The notes under the pieces were generated by a model, which did no database searches, was not told the DNA's origin, and worked only from the letters and a program-made list of their open reading frames with translations. This document shows positions 24,509 through 25,381 of a stretch of DNA of 25,381 nucleotides, piece by piece. This DNA comes from Holophagaceae bacterium UBA692 (lineage in GTDB: Bacteria > Acidobacteriota > Holophagae > Holophagales > Holophagaceae): contig DBMS01000059.1 in NCBI GenBank assembly GCA_002297665.1, positions 1 to 25,381 on the forward strand, in the 5' to 3' direction. The position numbers and the translations under genes are program-made. Every line of letters begins with the position of its first letter. Position 1 is the first letter of the stretch.

Positions 24509-25381
24509 GTGACCGAGGCCCTCAAGAACCTGCCCGTCCTCATGGGCGCCATGCGCCAGGAGGCGGTGAGCGGGGAACTCATCCTCGAGCAGAACGACGG
24601 CGTCCGCACCCTCTTCATCAGCCGGGGGGAGCTCCTCCACCTCAAGAGCGACGTGGCCGGGGAACAGTTCGGCAACTACCTGCTCCGCCAGGGCATCCTC
24701 GACCTTCCGTCCCTCAACGAGCTGCTGGCCAACGACGAGCGCTACCGCATCGGCGAGAAGGTGATCCAGTGGGGCATGATGACCCTCGAGGAGCGCGATC
24801 TCCACCTGCAGGCCCTGCAGGAGCAGATCATGATCCACGCCCTGGAGCACCCGGTGCTCCAGTGGACCTGGCACGCCGGACCCATGGAGAAGCGGCTGGA
24901 GCAGGACCTGCATTTCAAGCTCCAGCACCGGCACTTCATCTGGAACACCTTCCAGGAGTCCCACTACCTCACCGACCTCCTGACGGTCCTGGACCAGGAG
25001 GCCGACTGGCGGTGGGAGGGGCGCAGGGATCTGGTGGAGAGCCTCAGCGACCTGCCCCTCACGCCGGGCACCGCGTACGCCCTCTCCTTCCTGGGGGCCG
25101 ACCCCATCAGCTTCGAGACCTTCCGCTCCCTGAGCGCCCTGGAGGAGGAGGCCGCGGGCCGCTTCATCATCACCCTGTGGGCCCTGGGGGCCCTGGTGCT
25201 CTGCGGAGGAAGGCTGCCCAGCGTCGGCGGCGAGACGCCCGAGCCCCCCGCCCAGGCGCCCGTCACGCCGCACCTGCCCATGCCCCCGCTGCCCCAGCGG
25301 GGCCCCAAGGAGTTTCCCCTCATCTTCCCCCCGGGCGGAGGCCGCGCGCGCATCCACGTGCCGCCCCCCCTGGAACCCCAG
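24509..25381 (+). CDS. Partial CDS, DUF4388/PatA-N-type domain protein
   Basis: The first 291 residues are visible and the frame stays open to the window end. It starts at GTG 24509, with CGGAG five bases upstream. Residues about 1-75 match the DUF4388/PATAN pattern: LKNLPVLMGAMRQEAVSGELIL, then VRTLFISRGELLHLKSD, then a helical FGNYLLRQGILDLPSLNELL segment. A second helical domain follows (80-235), containing ITLWALGALVLCGG, and then a Pro-rich linker (about 240-291). Such proteins in delta-proteobacteria and acidobacteria often carry extra signalling or J-type domains further on, which cannot be seen here. A role in gliding, pili or two-component-type signalling is conjecture. Confidence 0.8.
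   Translation, partial: MTEALKNLPVLMGAMRQEAVSGELILEQNDGVRTLFISRGELLHLKSDVAGEQFGNYLLRQGILDLPSLNELLANDERYRIGEKVIQWGMMTLEERDLHLQALQEQIMIHALEHPVLQWTWHAGPMEKRLEQDLHFKLQHRHFIWNTFQESHYLTDLLTVLDQEADWRWEGRRDLVESLSDLPLTPGTAYALSFLGADPISFETFRSLSALEEEAAGRFIITLWALGALVLCGGRLPSVGGETPEPPAQAPVTPHLPMPPLPQRGPKEFPLIFPPGGGRARIHVPPPLEPQ

Overview
The window is very GC-rich coding DNA with strong G/C bias at third codon positions, short intergenic gaps and many ATGA, TTGA or TGATG start/stop overlaps. There is no rRNA, tRNA, CRISPR array, insertion sequence or phage gene that I can recognise. The mix (PlpD-like patatin-barrel protein, SNF2 plus SWIM pair, PatA-N-type/DUF4388 protein, MsbA-like exporter next to queA) fits a free-living Gram-negative bacterium. 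Acidobacteriota of the Holophaga/Geothrix type is my best guess, but this is inference from style and not proven by a marker gene.

Layout. (1) 1-4047, minus strand: a tightly coupled set rpiB > rph (RNase PH) > patatin/POTRA/beta-barrel outer-membrane protein > start of a putative methyltransferase that runs off the window. (2) 4078-9634, plus strand, divergent from rpiB by 30 bases: SNF2-family helicase > SWIM zinc-finger protein > RidA > cystathionine beta-synthase-like enzyme. (3) 9635-11971, plus: a structured leader, a small protein with a classical double-glycine secretion leader, then an exported erythromycin-esterase-family protein. This pair is the most unusual item in the window. 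(4) 11907-12701, minus: a metallophosphoesterase-fold protein that has lost metal ligands. (5) 12788-14794, plus: TSUP permease, small two-helix membrane protein, PfkB sugar kinase. (6) 14771-24353, minus: DUF2442 protein, and upstream of it a nine-gene run in transcription order rnc > HisA-like protein > repeat protein > lipoprotein > ECF sigma factor > membrane-anchored putative anti-sigma > TPR/HEAT-like protein > MsbA-like ABC exporter > queA. (7) 24509-end, plus: a DUF4388/PatA-N-type protein behind a perfect TATAAT box, truncated by the window edge.

How the parts may work together. RNA maturation genes (rph, rnc, queA) are scattered among envelope genes (patatin-barrel, ABC exporter, lipoprotein, ECF sigma module), so envelope homeostasis and RNA processing appear co-transcribed. 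RidA beside a PLP beta-replacement enzyme suggests clearance of 2-aminoacrylate-type by-products. The SNF2-SWIM pair is a recurrent bacterial couple of unknown exact role. The double-glycine peptide and the esterase-family protein look like a secreted peptide and its processing, modifying or immunity partner, but no C39 peptidase-transporter is present here to complete such a system.
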